Below, in pieces: positions 33,854-42,883 of a DNA stretch of 64,000 bases. Position 1 is the first letter of the stretch, and the number at the start of each line of letters is the position of its first letter. Origin of the DNA: Nitrospirota bacterium (GTDB lineage: Bacteria; Nitrospirota; Nitrospiria; SBBL01; JAADHI01); NCBI GenBank assembly GCA_029261195.1, contig JAJDBU010000072.1, positions 1 to 64,000 of the forward strand, written 5' to 3'. The position numbers and the translations under genes were made by a program. The notes below the pieces were generated by a model, which worked only from the letters and a program-made list of their open reading frames with translations, searched no databases and had not been told where the DNA came from.

Positions 33854-34633
33854 ATGGAGAAAGAGCCACAAAAAAAGCAAAAAAAAGAAAAATTCCCTGC
33901 TCTTGTCGCCCATCGCGGTTATGCCGCCTGTTTTCCGGAAAACACCCTGCTTTCTCTCAGTGAGGCCCTCAAGGCCGGAGCCTGTTTTATAGAATTCGAT
34001 GTCCAACTTTGTGCAGATCACACCCCCTTTGTGATTCATGATCGTTCGCTTGATCGCACCTGTGGCATAGAAAAAGACCTTTTCACCTTGTCTTCCGAAG
34101 CGCTAAAACAGATTCAAGCCTGTGAACCGGCGCGTTTTGGCAAACAGTTTCAGAATAGGGGCATTTACATTCCCACACTGGCTGAAGTGGTCGATTTATT
34201 ACAAGACTGGCCTGAGGCGACTGCCTTTGTTGAAATCAAAAGAGAGAGCCTCAGGTATCATGGCCTGGAGTACACTGTCGAGAAGGTGATGACGGTCATC
34301 GAAGTTGTGCTTAAGCAATGCTGCATTATTTCAAAATCGACCTCGGCAATCGGCTATGCCAGAAGCCTGGGTGCAAGCAGTATTGGCTGGGTTGTAACTG
34401 AATGGACAGAAAACTCACGGCATCAAATAACGGAATTGGCACCTGATGTGCTCATTTGTAATTATGAAAAAATTCCCTCACCGACAACTCAATTGTGGCC
34501 AGGACCCTGGATTTGGGCCTTTTACGAAGTCATTCATCCTGAGTTGGCGGCAATGCTTTACGCGCAAGGCGCCACACTAATTGAAACAAAAGACATCGGA
34601 AAGATGCTGGAAAATTTCGGAAGCTCTGATTGA
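33854..34633 (+). CDS. Glycerophosphodiester phosphodiesterase
   Basis: A 259-residue GDPD enzyme, which splits glycerophosphodiesters into glycerol-3-phosphate and an alcohol. VAHRGYAACFPENTLLSL contains the catalytic His and metal-binding Glu, FIEFDVQLCADHTPFVIHDRSLDRTC the other metal ligands and second His, and FVEIKRE the third acidic site. There is no signal peptide, so it acts in the cytoplasm, as UgpQ does. AAAGGAGAAGG lies before the ATG. With the kinase upstream it suggests a glycerol-phosphate salvage pair. Confidence 0.9.
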   Translation: MEKEPQKKQKKEKFPALVAHRGYAACFPENTLLSLSEALKAGACFIEFDVQLCADHTPFVIHDRSLDRTCGIEKDLFTLSSEALKQIQACEPARFGKQFQNRGIYIPTLAEVVDLLQDWPEATAFVEIKRESLRYHGLEYTVEKVMTVIEVVLKQCCIISKSTSAIGYARSLGASSIGWVVTEWTENSRHQITELAPDVLICNYEKIPSPTTQLWPGPWIWAFYEVIHPELAAMLYAQGATLIETKDIGKMLENFGSSD

Positions 34634-34865
34634 ATCCGAGTTGAATTTTCCAAGAGAAACAAATCAGGTTCAAGGCAGAAATTTCGGAGAATAGTCGGTT
34701 ATTTCCATGATTTGGGGCGTAAAACCTGAAAGTTTTTGACTCAAAAACAAGGCATGACTTATTCAAAGCTTCCTTGTAGATGCGGTTCCTTTTCCTAAAC
34801 CTTGAATCAAATATTCAATGACTGTTAGACTCACAACATTGATTCACTTGGCCTGAAATGATCTG

Positions 34866-35282
34866 ATGAAAAAAGCAAGTTCTCATCGCGTAATTTTTTG
34901 GACTGTCTTGCTGGCCTTTGGCTTGATGCTGACAGGAAAAGCGATTGCCTGTTTCGCGCCTTCCGCGATGGAGATGAGCCAGGGAAAATCGATGGACTGC
35001 TGCATGGAGCGCTGCCGGATGGAAACGACGCACGAGGCCGCGCAAAAGGCCTGTGAGCAGAGCCTTCAGGCCTTTAGTCTGCAAGAAACCCTTTCAAACC
35101 CCGACAAAAATTGTAACCCTTCAGCTCAAATCATTTTGTCGGACATCAATCCGCTGCCGCTTTTTTCCTCAGCCTTGCTTGAACCGAATCATCGCATCAA
35201 TCCGCTTCGGAACGAAGCGCCGATTAAGCGGCACAGTTCAGGTATCCCAATCTATACCTCGATACAAAGCTTTCTGATTTAG
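34866..35282 (+). CDS. Small exported Cys/Met/His-rich protein leading the RND efflux operon
   Basis: A 138-residue protein not assigned to a family. A signal peptide (IFWTVLLAFGLMLTGKAIA) is followed by a stretch dense in possible metal ligands, MEMSQGKSMDCCMERCRMETTHE, then an undistinguished tail. Small proteins of this look often precede CusCBA/CzcCBA operons and may sense or scavenge the metal. It lies 120 bases before the outer-membrane channel gene on the same strand. The ribosome site is weak. Confidence 0.6.
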   Translation: MKKASSHRVIFWTVLLAFGLMLTGKAIACFAPSAMEMSQGKSMDCCMERCRMETTHEAAQKACEQSLQAFSLQETLSNPDKNCNPSAQIILSDINPLPLFSSALLEPNHRINPLRNEAPIKRHSSGIPIYTSIQSFLI

Positions 35283-35402
35283 ACCTCTTTTTACACTTCC
35301 TTAGCTCAACCTTTGTCCACGCGTTTCATCTATTGCGCTGTGTGGCATGGGGTGAACTCCGTCTTTAAGACTATTTTTTATCGGATCAAGAGAGGATGAC
35401 CC

Positions 35403-36692
35403 ATGAAATGTTTTTGGATTTTGCCTTTATTTCTGACAGTGATGCTTTTGCCTGCCCTGTTTCCCGAAAAAGGGAGAGCGGAAGACAAGCTTTTTTTATC
35501 CTCGCTCATTGAGGAAGCGCTAGAGGCCAATCCGAATATTGCGGCGGCCAATGCTGCGTGGGAGGCGCACTTAGCACGCATTGCTCAGGTGAATGTCCTG
35601 GATGACCCTGAGATCGGTTTCGACACCTGGAATATTCCAAATACCCTTGATTTAAGTCAAACACGCAATTGGATTTTTTTTGCCCGACAACGTTTTCCGG
35701 CGGCGGGAACGCTGAAGCTACGCGCGGAGCTGGCAGAAACTGTGGCGACGCGGGCCGAAGCGCAAATCAGCATGACGGTTAGATCCATCATCGCGGCGGT
35801 CAAAATTGCTTATGACTCACTTTATCTGGCGCACAAAGCCATTGAGGTCAATGCAGAACACCTCGATATTTTGAAACGTTTCGAGGAAATTGCCGAAATT
35901 AAGTATCAAACCGCCGCAGTCTCAGAGCAGGATGTGCTCAAGGCGCGCGTGGCCCTGGCACGTTTGGAAAACGAGCAAGTCACTCTTGAACAGCGCCAGC
36001 ACACCGCGCGTGCGGCTTTGAATACCCTTTTGAAACGTTCGCCTCGTTCTCCACTGGCAATACCCGAAAACTTGCGGCGAATTGACCTGCCCTCAGACTT
36101 AGTGGCCCTGGCATCCAAAGCCCTGCGTGTACGACCTGAATTGAAAGCAGCCAAAGCGGCGATTAAACGTAGTGAGCAAGAGCTTGCGCTGGCGAAGCTT
36201 AAATTTAAGCCCGACTATCAAGTCTCCGTTAAGCGATTTCAAAATCAGGGCACGCCCCAGCCGAGTGGCTGGGGTATTTCGGCCAGCATCAATCTGCCCT
36301 GGTTTTTTCATCAAAAACACGACCATCGGATTCAGGAAACACGGCATCGCACGACACAGCAAGAGGCGATGTACGAAAACCTGAAAGATCAGACCCGTTT
36401 TGCCATAGAAGATTTGATTGTAAAGATTCAAACGGCGGGTCGGCTTGCGGCGCTCTTTCAGGAGAATGTGATCCCACAAGCAGAACAGTCGGTGGCCTCA
36501 GCACAAACGGGCTATCAGACCGACCAGGTTGATTTTCTGGATCTGCTCGAAAGTCAGCGTCAGTTGGTGACTTTTCGGCTTGAATATTTTCAGGCGCTGG
36601 CCTTGCAAAATCAGGAGGTGGCGCGTTTGGAACAGGTGATGGGTTCAGATCTCTCTGATTTTAAAAATAAAACGGATGGAGGTTTAAAATGA
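35403..36692 (+). CDS. CusC/CzcC-type outer-membrane channel of an RND efflux system
   Basis: A 429-residue TolC-fold protein with a signal peptide (ending KGRAED), SSLIEEALEANPNIAAANAAWEA at the first repeat, long heptad-like helices, and the second repeat WGISASINLPWFFHQKHDHRI. It forms the outer duct of the tripartite metal pump. Its stop overlaps the ATG of the adaptor gene by 4 bases, so the two are translationally coupled. Clearly distinct from the 13.6-kb TolC-like protein. Confidence 0.88.
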   Translation: MKCFWILPLFLTVMLLPALFPEKGRAEDKLFLSSLIEEALEANPNIAAANAAWEAHLARIAQVNVLDDPEIGFDTWNIPNTLDLSQTRNWIFFARQRFPAAGTLKLRAELAETVATRAEAQISMTVRSIIAAVKIAYDSLYLAHKAIEVNAEHLDILKRFEEIAEIKYQTAAVSEQDVLKARVALARLENEQVTLEQRQHTARAALNTLLKRSPRSPLAIPENLRRIDLPSDLVALASKALRVRPELKAAKAAIKRSEQELALAKLKFKPDYQVSVKRFQNQGTPQPSGWGISASINLPWFFHQKHDHRIQETRHRTTQQEAMYENLKDQTRFAIEDLIVKIQTAGRLAALFQENVIPQAEQSVASAQTGYQTDQVDFLDLLESQRQLVTFRLEYFQALALQNQEVARLEQVMGSDLSDFKNKTDGGLK

Positions 36693-37969
36693 AACGATTC
36701 TTTGTTGTGAGATTGCTTAGCTGTGTTGTTTTGAATATGAGTCCTTTCGGAGGCGCTGCTTTTGCGCAAATGGATCAGATGAAAGGCATGGAGGGTGGAA
36801 AGATGTCTTTGCCGATGTCTCAAACATCCTCCGGAAATAAAGTACCCGAAGGACAAGTGCCCGTGATGCTCACGCCGCACAAACAAAAACTGGTGGGTAT
36901 AAAGACCAAAGCTGTACGCCAAAAAGTCATGACTAAACGGATCCGCACCATCGGGCGGGTGGATTATGACGAACGGACCTTAACGACCGTGACGACCAAA
37001 ATTGAGGGCTGGATCGAAGCGCTCACCGTGGATGCGACGGGCATGGCCGTTAAAAAAGGCAAACCGCTCTTTTCAGTCTACAGCCCGAAACTGCTTCAAA
37101 CGCAGGAGGAATACCTCTTGGCTTTTAAAACGCAAAAAAAAATGAAGCAAAAAAAAGTCAGAGAAAACCTGATTTCCGCCAGTCGCCGACGCTTGCTGCT
37201 TTGGGATGTCACGCCGCAACAGGTTCGGGAACTGGAAAAACGCGGAAAAGTGATTCGTGCCTTGCCCGTACTCTCTCCTGCCAGCGGTATTATCACGGAA
37301 AAAATGGCCTTGCCCGGCATGTATGTCAAACCCGGCATGGCACTCTATAAAATCGCGGATCTATCCAAGGTCTGGGTGTTGGTCGATATTTATGAACACG
37401 AGCTGGTCTGGATTGAACTTGGACAGCTGTCTGAACTCACTCTGGCCTCCCTGCCCGGCCAGGTCTTTCGGGGAAAAGTGACTTACATCTATCCCTATCT
37501 GAACGAGGGCAGTCGAACGGCGACCCTTCGTATTGAGTTGGATAACAAAGACGGAAAACTTAAACCCGGCATGTATGCGAATGTTACTTTTACCATAAAG
37601 GCAGCGGAAGGCCTGGTCGTGCCGGAAAGTGCCGTACTCGATTCCGGTCTTCGACAAGTCGCTTTTGTGGCGAAAGCGGGAGGACTATTTGAGCCCCGTG
37701 TGATTAAAACCGGACGGCGCTTCAATCACGAGATTGAAATACTGGAAGGTCTGGAAGCGGGTGAACAGGTCGTCACGCAGGGCACTTTTTTGATCGATTC
37801 CGAAAGTAAACTCATGGCCTCCACGGAAGGCATGATGGGCCTCGTGGGTATGGGCGACTGGAAAATGGAAGGCTCCAAAATGGGCGGCATGGACATGGGA
37901 GATGGCAAGATGGACAAGATGCCGAACATGCCGAACATGCCAAACATGAATGGAATGAATCATGATTGA
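36689..37969 (+). CDS. cusB: CusB-type periplasmic adaptor of heavy-metal RND efflux
   Basis: A 426-residue membrane-fusion protein. A signal peptide is followed by a Met-rich mature start (MDQMKGMEGGKMSLPMSQ), the barrel-sandwich strands (VDYDERTLTTVTTKIEGWIEAL), a helical hairpin of QKKMKQKKVRENL type, GKPLFSVYSPKLLQTQEEYL, and the distal membrane-proximal part GLEAGEQVVTQGTFLIDSES typical of CusB. The tail is a repeated Met/His segment (MPNMPNMPNMNGMNHD) that probably binds Cu(I) or Ag(I). Its stop overlaps the pump gene start by 8 bases. Confidence 0.92.
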   Translation: MKRFFVVRLLSCVVLNMSPFGGAAFAQMDQMKGMEGGKMSLPMSQTSSGNKVPEGQVPVMLTPHKQKLVGIKTKAVRQKVMTKRIRTIGRVDYDERTLTTVTTKIEGWIEALTVDATGMAVKKGKPLFSVYSPKLLQTQEEYLLAFKTQKKMKQKKVRENLISASRRRLLLWDVTPQQVRELEKRGKVIRALPVLSPASGIITEKMALPGMYVKPGMALYKIADLSKVWVLVDIYEHELVWIELGQLSELTLASLPGQVFRGKVTYIYPYLNEGSRTATLRIELDNKDGKLKPGMYANVTFTIKAAEGLVVPESAVLDSGLRQVAFVAKAGGLFEPRVIKTGRRFNHEIEILEGLEAGEQVVTQGTFLIDSESKLMASTEGMMGLVGMGDWKMEGSKMGGMDMGDGKMDKMPNMPNMPNMNGMNHD

Positions 37970-40900
37970 GCGCATCATTGAAGCCTGTGGCCGCAATCGC
38001 TTCATGGTCTTTCTGGGTGTCTTCTTTTTCTCGGCCTGGGGAATCTGGGCGATGGCACGCATTCCCCTGGATGCCATTCCCGATTTGTCTGACGTGCAGG
38101 TCATCGTCTTTACCGATTGGCCGGGGCGTAGCCCCACGCTGATTGAGGATCAAATTACCTATCCCATTGTCACGGCCATGACCGCCGCGCCGAAAGTGAA
38201 ATATGCGCGCGGGCAGTCTTTTTTGGGTCTCTCCTTTGTGAATGTGGTCTTTGAAGACGGCACGGACATGTACTGGGCGAGAAGCCGCGTCATGGAATAT
38301 ATGCAATCCGTCTCAGGCAAGCTGCCGGAAGGCGTTACGCCCACGCTGGGACCGGATGCGACCGGCGTCGGCTGGGTTTTTGAATATGCACTCGTCGATG
38401 AATCGGGTGAACACGATCTCTGGGAGTTGACCTCCTTTCAGGATTGGACGCTGCGTTACTGGCTGCAATCTGTGCCGGGTGTGGCCGAGGTCGCCACCAT
38501 TGGCGGCATGGTCAAGCAATATCAAATCGTACTCGATCCGAACAAACTCCTGGCCTACAAGATCCCCTTACTTACAGTCATTCAAGCCGTTCGAGAGAGT
38601 AATAACGATGTCGGCGGACGCGTGGTTGAGCTTTCGGAGCGGGAATACATGCTGCGGGGTCTGGGCTATATCCAAAACCTGGATGATCTGCGCGATATTT
38701 CTCTGGCCCTGCGCGGTGATGGCACGCCCATCTTTTTAGGCGATGTTGCGCGTGTGCAGATCGGGCCGGACATGCGACGCGGGCTTGCGGATTTGGACGG
38801 AGAAGGGGAGGTGGTCGGAGGCGTTGTCATCATGCGTTTCGGCGAAAATGCCTTGAATGTCATCGAAGGCGTGAAAGCCAAACTCAAAGAAATCGAAAGC
38901 TCACTGCCCAAAGGCGTGAAGATTGTCACGACTTACGACCGCTCCGATCTTATTTACGGCGCGATTGACACTCTGCGTGAAAAACTGGTCGAGATTACCG
39001 TCGTCGTCAGTATCATTTGTATTCTGTTTTTGCTGCATTTTCGTTCGGCGCTGGTGGCGATTTTAACCCTGCCTGTCGCCATTTTGATTTCTTTTATTGC
39101 GATGTATTATTTGGGACTCAGCTCCAACGTCATGTCTTTGGGCGGCATTGCGATTGCCGTGGGGGCGATGGTGGATGCCTCCATCGTCATGATCGAAAAT
39201 GCCCATAGCCGCTTGGAGGAGAAACCCGATGCCGACCGTACCACGGTCATCATCGAAGCCGCAAAAGAACTGGGCCGACCTCTGTTTTTTTCACTGCTCA
39301 TCATCACCGTTTCTTTCATGCCCATCTTTACGCTCGAATTTCAGGAGGGACGGCTGTTTAAACCCCTGGCCTATACCAAAACCTTCGCCATGTTTTTTGC
39401 GGCCATTGTTTCCATTACCCTGGTTCCGGCTCTCATGACCCTGTTGATTCGCGGCAAGATCACCCCCGCCGCCAAGAACCCGGCCAATCGTTTGCTCGTG
39501 TGGATCTATCGCCCCTTTTTGAAAGCCGTACTGCGGTTTCGTTTCATTACATTGATCCTGGCCTTGGTGGGCTTGGCTGCGACCCTGCCCGTTTTTCAAG
39601 AACTCGGTACCGAATTCATGCCGCCTTTAAACGAAGGCACGATGCTCTACATGCCGACCACGCTGCCGGGACTCTCCATCCGCGAAGCCAAGGCGATCTT
39701 GCAAAAACAAAATAGGATGCTGAAGGAATTCCCCGAAGTCGAACATGTGTTCGGGAAAATCGGACGCGCCAAGACCTCGACAGATCCCGCGCCACTCAAC
39801 ATGGTCGAAACCGTTGTCACCTTCAAAGCCCGCGATCAATGGCGAGCGGGTTTGACTTGGGACGAACTCATTGACGAGATGGACGCCAAGTTGCAATTTC
39901 CGGGCATGCCCAATATCTGGTGGATGCCCATTCAAACCCGGAACGAAATGCTGGCGACCGGGATTCGCAGCACCCTCGGCATTAAAATTTTAGGGCCGGA
40001 TTTGGCGGAGATTGAAAAAATTGCCATTGAGATGGAAGGCATTCTTAAACACAAAACAGATGCACGTTCGGTATTTGCCGAACGTGTCACCGGGGGCTAT
40101 TACATTGATTTTAAAATCAAACGCCGCGAAGCCGCGCGTTATGGCCTGCGCGTGAAAGACTTGAACGACGTTATCGAATCGGCCATCGGCGGTAAAAACA
40201 TTGCTCAAACGGTCGAAGGGCGCGAACGCTATCCCATCAACGTGCGCTACGCGCGTGAACTTCGAGATAATCCGGAATCTCTGCGCCGGGTCTTGGTCGC
40301 CACATCGACCGGTGCGCAAATTCCGCTGGGACAAGTGGCCGAAATCTCTATCAATCAAGGCCCGCCGATGGTGCGGGATGAAAATGGTTCATTGGCCGGT
40401 TTTGTGTTTGTGGACGGCGTGAGCGGTGACCTCGGCAGCTTCGTAGAAAAGGCAAAAAAAATTGTACAGGAGAACCTAAAGTTGCCCGCAGGCTATTCCT
40501 TAGTTTGGGCAGGACAATATCAATACATGTTACGCGCTAAAGAAAAACTGGCCGTGGTTGTTCCCATGACCCTGCTCATTATCTTTGTGGCGCTCTACAT
40601 CAATTTTAAGTCCATCGCACGCAGCATGATCGTGCTCTTCAGCGTGCCCTTCGCCCTCATCGGCGGCATTTGGGCCTTGAAATTATTGAACTACAACATG
40701 AGTGTCGCCGTCTGGGTGGGCTTGATCGCACTGGCGGGTGTGGCCTCCGAAATGGGGGTGGTCATGGTGTCCTTTTTAGACGAAGCTCTGTCCTCAAAAA
40801 AAGAAGCTTTGACGGGAGAGAACCTACTTACTTTCATCGCAGAAGGCGCGGCTAAACGCGTGCGCCCAGTCATGATGACTGCCGCGACCACCTTTATCGG

Positions 40901-41057
40901 CTTGATTCCTATTTTATGGAGTACGGGCACTGGCGCAGACGTCATGAAACGTATCGCCGCACCCATGGTCGGCGGCATGATCTCAGCGACGGTGTTGACC
41001 TTGTTGTTGATTCCGGCGATTTATTCACTGTTTCGTCAATGGGAGCTGCGATCTTGA
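37962..41057 (+). CDS. cusA: CusA/CzcA-type heavy-metal RND pump
   Basis: A 1031-residue HME-RND inner-membrane pump with twelve helices and two large periplasmic loops. DALPDLSDVQVIV-type start (IPLDAIPDLSDVQVIVFTDWPG), the helix-4 signature GAMVDASIVMIENAHSRLEE with proton-relay acids, GTEFMPPLNEGTMLYMP, and NIWWMPIQTRNEMLATGIRSTLGIKI are CusA-like (monovalent Cu/Ag group) rather than divalent CzcA. The Met-rich adaptor agrees. Substrate prediction is inferred from these features. Normal length and complete. Confidence 0.93.
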   Translation: MIERIIEACGRNRFMVFLGVFFFSAWGIWAMARIPLDAIPDLSDVQVIVFTDWPGRSPTLIEDQITYPIVTAMTAAPKVKYARGQSFLGLSFVNVVFEDGTDMYWARSRVMEYMQSVSGKLPEGVTPTLGPDATGVGWVFEYALVDESGEHDLWELTSFQDWTLRYWLQSVPGVAEVATIGGMVKQYQIVLDPNKLLAYKIPLLTVIQAVRESNNDVGGRVVELSEREYMLRGLGYIQNLDDLRDISLALRGDGTPIFLGDVARVQIGPDMRRGLADLDGEGEVVGGVVIMRFGENALNVIEGVKAKLKEIESSLPKGVKIVTTYDRSDLIYGAIDTLREKLVEITVVVSIICILFLLHFRSALVAILTLPVAILISFIAMYYLGLSSNVMSLGGIAIAVGAMVDASIVMIENAHSRLEEKPDADRTTVIIEAAKELGRPLFFSLLIITVSFMPIFTLEFQEGRLFKPLAYTKTFAMFFAAIVSITLVPALMTLLIRGKITPAAKNPANRLLVWIYRPFLKAVLRFRFITLILALVGLAATLPVFQELGTEFMPPLNEGTMLYMPTTLPGLSIREAKAILQKQNRMLKEFPEVEHVFGKIGRAKTSTDPAPLNMVETVVTFKARDQWRAGLTWDELIDEMDAKLQFPGMPNIWWMPIQTRNEMLATGIRSTLGIKILGPDLAEIEKIAIEMEGILKHKTDARSVFAERVTGGYYIDFKIKRREAARYGLRVKDLNDVIESAIGGKNIAQTVEGRERYPINVRYARELRDNPESLRRVLVATSTGAQIPLGQVAEISINQGPPMVRDENGSLAGFVFVDGVSGDLGSFVEKAKKIVQENLKLPAGYSLVWAGQYQYMLRAKEKLAVVVPMTLLIIFVALYINFKSIARSMIVLFSVPFALIGGIWALKLLNYNMSVAVWVGLIALAGVASEMGVVMVSFLDEALSSKKEALTGENLLTFIAEGAAKRVRPVMMTAATTFIGLIPILWSTGTGADVMKRIAAPMVGGMISATVLTLLLIPAIYSLFRQWELRS

Positions 41058-41182
41058 GCGAGGAGTCTAGGATTTAAAATTCGAAAAAGACAGTAAAATA
41101 CTTATAAGGAAATTTCCCATATGCTTACCGCTATGTTAATATCTCTTGGGGATAATCTGCTAAGCTCATATATGGAGTCAAG

Positions 41183-41806
41183 GTGATCTGGGTTGGTTTA
41201 ACCGGGGGCATTGCGAGCGGGAAAAGCACGGTCTCTCAGTTTCTAAAACAAGAGGGAGCCTTCATCATTGATGCCGATAATATCGTCCATAGGCTGCTTT
41301 CTCAAAAGAGCGAAGTGATCGAATCGATAGTCGGGCATTTCGGGAAAAAAGTTGTGAATGCCGCTGGACAGATTGACCGCAAGCGTCTTGGCAAAATCAT
41401 TTTTCGTGACCCGGAAAAACGCATGACCCTGAACAAGATCGTTCACCCCTGCGTTTTTGAAGAATCGGAGGCCGAAAAAAATCGCATTGCGAATCAAGAT
41501 CCGAAGGCCGTGATCATTTTTGATGCGGCTCTTTTAATTGAAACCGGGGCTTATCAAAAAATGGACTGGAACCTTTTGGTCTATTTGGATCATAGGACTC
41601 AAATCAATCGCTTGATCAAACGAGATCATCTGACACAAGAGGATGCAGAGCGACGGATCAAGGCGCAAATATCTATCGATGATAAAATAAGACGGGTCAA
41701 TGAAGTCATCGATAACCGATATCCCCGTCATGAGGTAGAAAATGCTGTACATCAAATCTACCTCAGACTGAAAAGAAAGGCCGGAACATCTATTACCTGT
41801 TCATGA
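41183..41806 (+). CDS. coaE: Dephospho-CoA kinase
   Basis: A 207-residue kinase that makes CoA in the last step of its synthesis. WVGLTGGIASGKSTVSQFLKQEG is the P-loop, IDADNIVHRLL the substrate-binding Asp motif, and RKRLGKIIFRDPEKRMTLNKIVHP the lid region; LLIETGAYQKMDW completes the set. The start is GTG at 41183, seven bases after GGAG; upstream ATGs are out of frame. It is followed by galU after 41 bases. Confidence 0.94.
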   Translation: MIWVGLTGGIASGKSTVSQFLKQEGAFIIDADNIVHRLLSQKSEVIESIVGHFGKKVVNAAGQIDRKRLGKIIFRDPEKRMTLNKIVHPCVFEESEAEKNRIANQDPKAVIIFDAALLIETGAYQKMDWNLLVYLDHRTQINRLIKRDHLTQEDAERRIKAQISIDDKIRRVNEVIDNRYPRHEVENAVHQIYLRLKRKAGTSITCS

Positions 41807-41847
41807 CTTAATTATCTTAATTCCATAAAAAGGGAGAAAACAAAATA

Positions 41848-42750
41848 ATGCATACACATAAAATCACAAAAGCCGTCATTCCCGCAGCCGGATTAGGTAC
41901 ACGATTTTTACCGGCCACAAAGGCCTCTCCAAAAGAGATGCTGCCCCTCGTCGATAAACCTCTGATTCAATACGTCGTCGAAGAGGCCGTTGCCTCGGGC
42001 ATCGAACAAATCATCATCGTCACGGGCCGGGGAAAGCGAGCCATTGAGGATCACTTTGATATCTCTTTTGAGTTGGAAGAAACACTGAAACAAACGGGTA
42101 AAGAACGCTTGATCCCCGGCTTGCGACAAATTTCTGACATGGCCGATTTTTGTTATATTCGCCAAAGCGAGCCACGTGGCCTGGGTCATGCCATCCTCTG
42201 CGCAAAACACGTTATCGGGGACGAGCCTTTTGCGGTATTACTGGGAGATGACATCATTGATGTGGATCATGGTGTTCCCGCCCTGAAACAGATGGTCAAT
42301 ATTTTCAAATCCAACCCCACCCCCCTCATCGGGATTCAGCGCGTTTTGAAATCAGAGGTTCACCATTACGGCATTCTTGATGCCGTAGCGACACACGACG
42401 ATCTTTATAAAATCAATGACCTGGTTGAAAAACCGTCAGTGGAAGACGCCCCTTCAGACCTTGCCGTCATCGGAAGATACATCCTGATTCCTGAAATCTT
42501 CGAACTGCTCGAAAAGACTCCGCCCGGAAAAGGCAATGAAATCCAGCTCACCGACGCACTTAAGGAACTTGTCAGATTGAAAACAATGTATGGCTACCTA
42601 ATAGAAGGGAACCGCTATGATGCCGGTGACAAACTCGGTTTTCTTAAAGCCACCGTCGAGATCGGCCTAAAAAACACCGAGTTAGGAAAAAGCTTCGAAG
42701 AGTATATCAAAGGACTTTCTTTGGTGAGAGAAGGCCTGCTCAAGGCCTGA
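41848..42750 (+). CDS. galU: UTP-glucose-1-phosphate uridylyltransferase
   Basis: A 300-residue bacterial GalU that makes UDP-glucose for polysaccharides and lipids. AVIPAAGLGTRFLPATKASPKEMLPLVDKP is the nucleotide-binding signature, followed by VTGRGKRAIEDHFD, the sugar-site FAVLLGDDIID and LVEKPS, and GNEIQLTDALKEL. Length is standard and all active-site residues of the family are seen. AAGGGAG precedes the ATG. Confidence 0.95.
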   Translation: MHTHKITKAVIPAAGLGTRFLPATKASPKEMLPLVDKPLIQYVVEEAVASGIEQIIIVTGRGKRAIEDHFDISFELEETLKQTGKERLIPGLRQISDMADFCYIRQSEPRGLGHAILCAKHVIGDEPFAVLLGDDIIDVDHGVPALKQMVNIFKSNPTPLIGIQRVLKSEVHHYGILDAVATHDDLYKINDLVEKPSVEDAPSDLAVIGRYILIPEIFELLEKTPPGKGNEIQLTDALKELVRLKTMYGYLIEGNRYDAGDKLGFLKATVEIGLKNTELGKSFEEYIKGLSLVREGLLKA

Positions 42751-42883
42751 TTTGTTTTCAGAAGACGAAATTCAACTCAGACTTTGTCAGAGCTTCCTTA
42801 AGCGCTAAGATACATTGCCTTGGCTTCTTTCCCTCGTGTACAATGCGCTTTTTTTGTTGCCAACCCTCCTAGAGGAGTACTGC

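Noticed and set aside
37726-38306. Minus-strand Met/His-rich ORFs over the cusB/cusA junction
   Set aside because: They are the antisense of the Met/His tail of the adaptor and lack independent support.
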